From Actinomycetes bacterium (lineage in GTDB: Bacteria; Actinomycetota; Thermoleophilia; Solirubrobacterales; Solirubrobacteraceae), in assembly GCA_023405705.1 (NCBI GenBank), contig JAEXXR010000616.1:1-5403 (forward strand): a stretch of DNA of 5,403 bases, read 5' to 3'. Below the pieces are notes generated by a model. That model did not search any database, was not told where the DNA came from, and was given only the letters and a program-made list of their open reading frames with translations. This document shows, piece by piece, positions 3,691 through 5,403 of the stretch (positions within the stretch are counted from its first letter, which is position 1; every line of letters begins with the position of its first letter). The position numbers were made by a program, and so were the translations under genes.

Positions 3691-5372
3691 CGAAGGCCCT
3701 CCGGCGCGAGGGCGTCGACACCGTCTTCGGGATCCCCGGCGGCGCCAGCCTGCCGATCTACGACGCGCTCGTCGACAGCGAGATCCGCCACGTGCTGATG
3801 CGCCACGAGGCCGGCGCCGGCCACGCCGCGCAGGGCTACGCGCGGGCGACCGGCCGCGTCGGCGTCGCGATCGCGACCTCCGGCCCCGGCGCGACCAACC
3901 TGATGACGCCGATCTGCGACGCCTACATGGACTCGACGCCGACGGTCTTCGTCACGGGGCAGGTGCGGACCGAGCTGCGCGGCACGAACGCCTTCCAGGA
4001 GGCCGACGTGATCGGCATGACGGCGCCGATGGTCAAGCACGCGATCGCGGTCGAGGCGGCCGACGAGCTGGCGCAGGCCGTCCACGACGCCTTCCACCTC
4101 GCGCGCACCGGCCGGCCCGGGCCGGTGCTGCTCGACATCCCCTCCGACATCGCCCGCGCCCCGGCGCGCGACAGGGAGCCGCACGCGCCGAACACGCCGG
4201 GCCACTGCCCGACGACGAAGCCCAACGGCAAGCAGGTGCGGCTGGCGGCGCAGGCGATCGCGGCGGCGCGACGACCGGTCCTCTACGCCGGCGGCGGCGT
4301 CGTCCACGCCGAGGCGGCCGAGGAGCTGACGGCGCTGGCGCGGCTCGCCGACCTGCCGGTGACGACGACGCTGATGGGGCTCGGCGCCTTCCCGGCCTCC
4401 GACCGCCGCTGGCTCGGGATGCTCGGGATGCACGGCACGCGCACGGCGAACTGGGCGGTCGACGAGTCCGACCTGATCGTCTGCGTCGGCGCGCGCTTCG
4501 ACGACCGCGTCACCGGCGACCTGGCGCAGTTCGCGCCGCACGCGAAGGTGATCCACCTCGACGTCGACCCGAGCGAGATCGGCAAGCTGCGCGCCGTCCA
4601 CGTCCCGATCGTCGCTGACGCCAAGCGCGGCCTCGCCGCGATCGCCGACGCCTACCGCCAGCTGGAGCCGGCCGCCGACCCGGAGCGGCTCGCAGCCTGG
4701 TGGCAGCGGATCGACGCCTGGCGCGCCGACGAGCCGTTCGACGTGCCGGCGCCGGGCTGGTCCGGGGGAGACGGTCCCGGCGAGGGGATCGACCCGCACG
4801 GCCTGCTCGACGCGGTGCAGGCGGCGACCGGCGGCGAGGCGATCGTCTCGACCGACGTCGGCCAGCACCAGATGTGGGCCGCCGGCCGGCTGCGCTTCGA
4901 GCGGCCGCGCCGCTGGCTGACCTCCGGGGGTCACGGCACGATGGGCTACGGCCTGCCGGCCGCGCTCGGCGCGCAGGCGGCCGAGCCGGACGCGACCGTC
5001 GTCTGCGTCAGCGGCGAGGGCTCGCTGCTGATGAACGTGCAGGAGCTGGCGACCGCGGCCGAGGAGGGCCTGCCGGTCAAGGTCGTGCTGATGCACAACG
5101 CCTCGCTGGGGATGGTCCGCCAGCAGCAGGACATGTTCTGGGGCGGCCGCCGCCACTCGGTCGACCTCGGCGCCTCGCCCGACTGGCCGACGCTTGAGCG
5201 CGCCTTCGGCGTCGCCGGCCGCCGCGTCACCGAGCAGGACGAGGTCGCCGACGCCGTCGCGGCGACGCTCGCCGAGCCCGGCCCGGCGCTGCTGGAGGCC
5301 CGCATCGCCCCCGAGGCCGACTGCCTGCCGATGTTCCGCCCCGGCGGTCCGGCCCGCGAGATGATCGGCTGA
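3669..5372 (+). CDS. ilvB: Acetolactate synthase large (catalytic) subunit
   Basis: This enzyme (acetohydroxyacid synthase) uses thiamine diphosphate, Mg2+ and FAD to join pyruvate with pyruvate or 2-ketobutyrate, the first common step of valine, leucine and isoleucine synthesis. The 567 residues cover an N-terminal TPP domain (about 1-165), a central domain (about 190-325) and a C-terminal TPP domain (about 375-550). Visible are GIPGGASLPIYDAL, catalytic Glu47 in RHEAGAG, SGPGATNL, AFQEAD, Lys123, GARFDDR with Arg276, DVGQHQMWAA, and LTSGGHGTMGYGLPAA. It resembles E. coli IlvB (AHAS I) most: LGMLGMHG, GSLLMN, VRQQQ, and the tail. Two departures stand out: the metal motif reads GEG (Glu450) instead of GDG, and its distal NN reads HN (His476, Asn477). 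The start is set by the Shine-Dalgarno at 3655-3662 and by GADALTKAL, which matches the family N terminus. No ilvN start is visible in the remaining 31 bp. Confidence 0.92.
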   Translation: MRGADALTKALRREGVDTVFGIPGGASLPIYDALVDSEIRHVLMRHEAGAGHAAQGYARATGRVGVAIATSGPGATNLMTPICDAYMDSTPTVFVTGQVRTELRGTNAFQEADVIGMTAPMVKHAIAVEAADELAQAVHDAFHLARTGRPGPVLLDIPSDIARAPARDREPHAPNTPGHCPTTKPNGKQVRLAAQAIAAARRPVLYAGGGVVHAEAAEELTALARLADLPVTTTLMGLGAFPASDRRWLGMLGMHGTRTANWAVDESDLIVCVGARFDDRVTGDLAQFAPHAKVIHLDVDPSEIGKLRAVHVPIVADAKRGLAAIADAYRQLEPAADPERLAAWWQRIDAWRADEPFDVPAPGWSGGDGPGEGIDPHGLLDAVQAATGGEAIVSTDVGQHQMWAAGRLRFERPRRWLTSGGHGTMGYGLPAALGAQAAEPDATVVCVSGEGSLLMNVQELATAAEEGLPVKVVLMHNASLGMVRQQQDMFWGGRRHSVDLGASPDWPTLERAFGVAGRRVTEQDEVADAVAATLAEPGPALLEARIAPEADCLPMFRPGGPAREMIG

Positions 5373-5403
5373 GAGCCGGGCGGCGGCGCTCCGGGTCCAC
5401 TTC

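Noticed and set aside
3651..5156. A 501-codon minus-strand open frame opposite ilvB, and a similar one (2221-3654) opposite proB
   Set aside because: Both give Arg/Gly/Val/Asp-rich translations typical of antisense shadows, while the plus-strand genes show clear family motifs.

Overview
The window is very GC-rich DNA (third codon positions almost all G or C) carrying four full-length, ordinary-looking housekeeping genes: a short-chain dehydrogenase on the minus strand, then obg, proB and an ilvB-type acetolactate synthase on the plus strand. GC content, the obg-proB pairing and the leader-peptide style upstream of ilvB suggest a high-GC actinobacterium, perhaps a deep-branching one such as Thermoleophilia. 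That placement is inference from style, not from a search.

Layout. Positions 4-113 hold two complete 47-bp tandem units plus a 16-bp partial one. Each complete unit contains a hairpin, and the partial one is the 3' end of the dehydrogenase gene (complement 98-790). A 118-bp divergent spacer (791-908) separates this gene from obg (909-2192). proB (2239-3330) follows after 46 bp, with a -10-like TAAGCT just ahead of its ATG and no clear Shine-Dalgarno, so it may have its own leaderless transcript. A GC-rich hairpin lies just past proB (3339-3370). The 338-bp gap before ilvB (3669-5372) is not empty. It holds an AT-richer candidate promoter, a 25-codon ORF ending in a Val/Leu run (3419-3496), mutually exclusive hairpins over that run, further GC hairpins, and a second Leu/Val-rich 29-codon ORF (3601-3690) with a good Shine-Dalgarno that overlaps the ilvB start. 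The last 31 bp (5373-5403) contain nothing I can call.

How the parts work together. Obg is a GTPase of ribosome assembly. ProB makes gamma-glutamyl phosphate, the first step of proline synthesis. IlvB condenses pyruvate with pyruvate or 2-ketobutyrate, the first common step to valine, leucine and isoleucine. The most interesting material is the ilvB leader, where two short ORFs rich in the end-product amino acids stand in series. This looks like translation-sensing regulation by branched-chain amino acid supply, possibly with a second layer in which a leader ORF runs through the ilvB ribosome binding site. Also notable are a Glu in place of the metal-binding Asp of the IlvB GDG motif, and the tandem repeat whose two hairpin arms both match the end of the dehydrogenase gene. 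I see no mobile element, tRNA, rRNA or CRISPR array.
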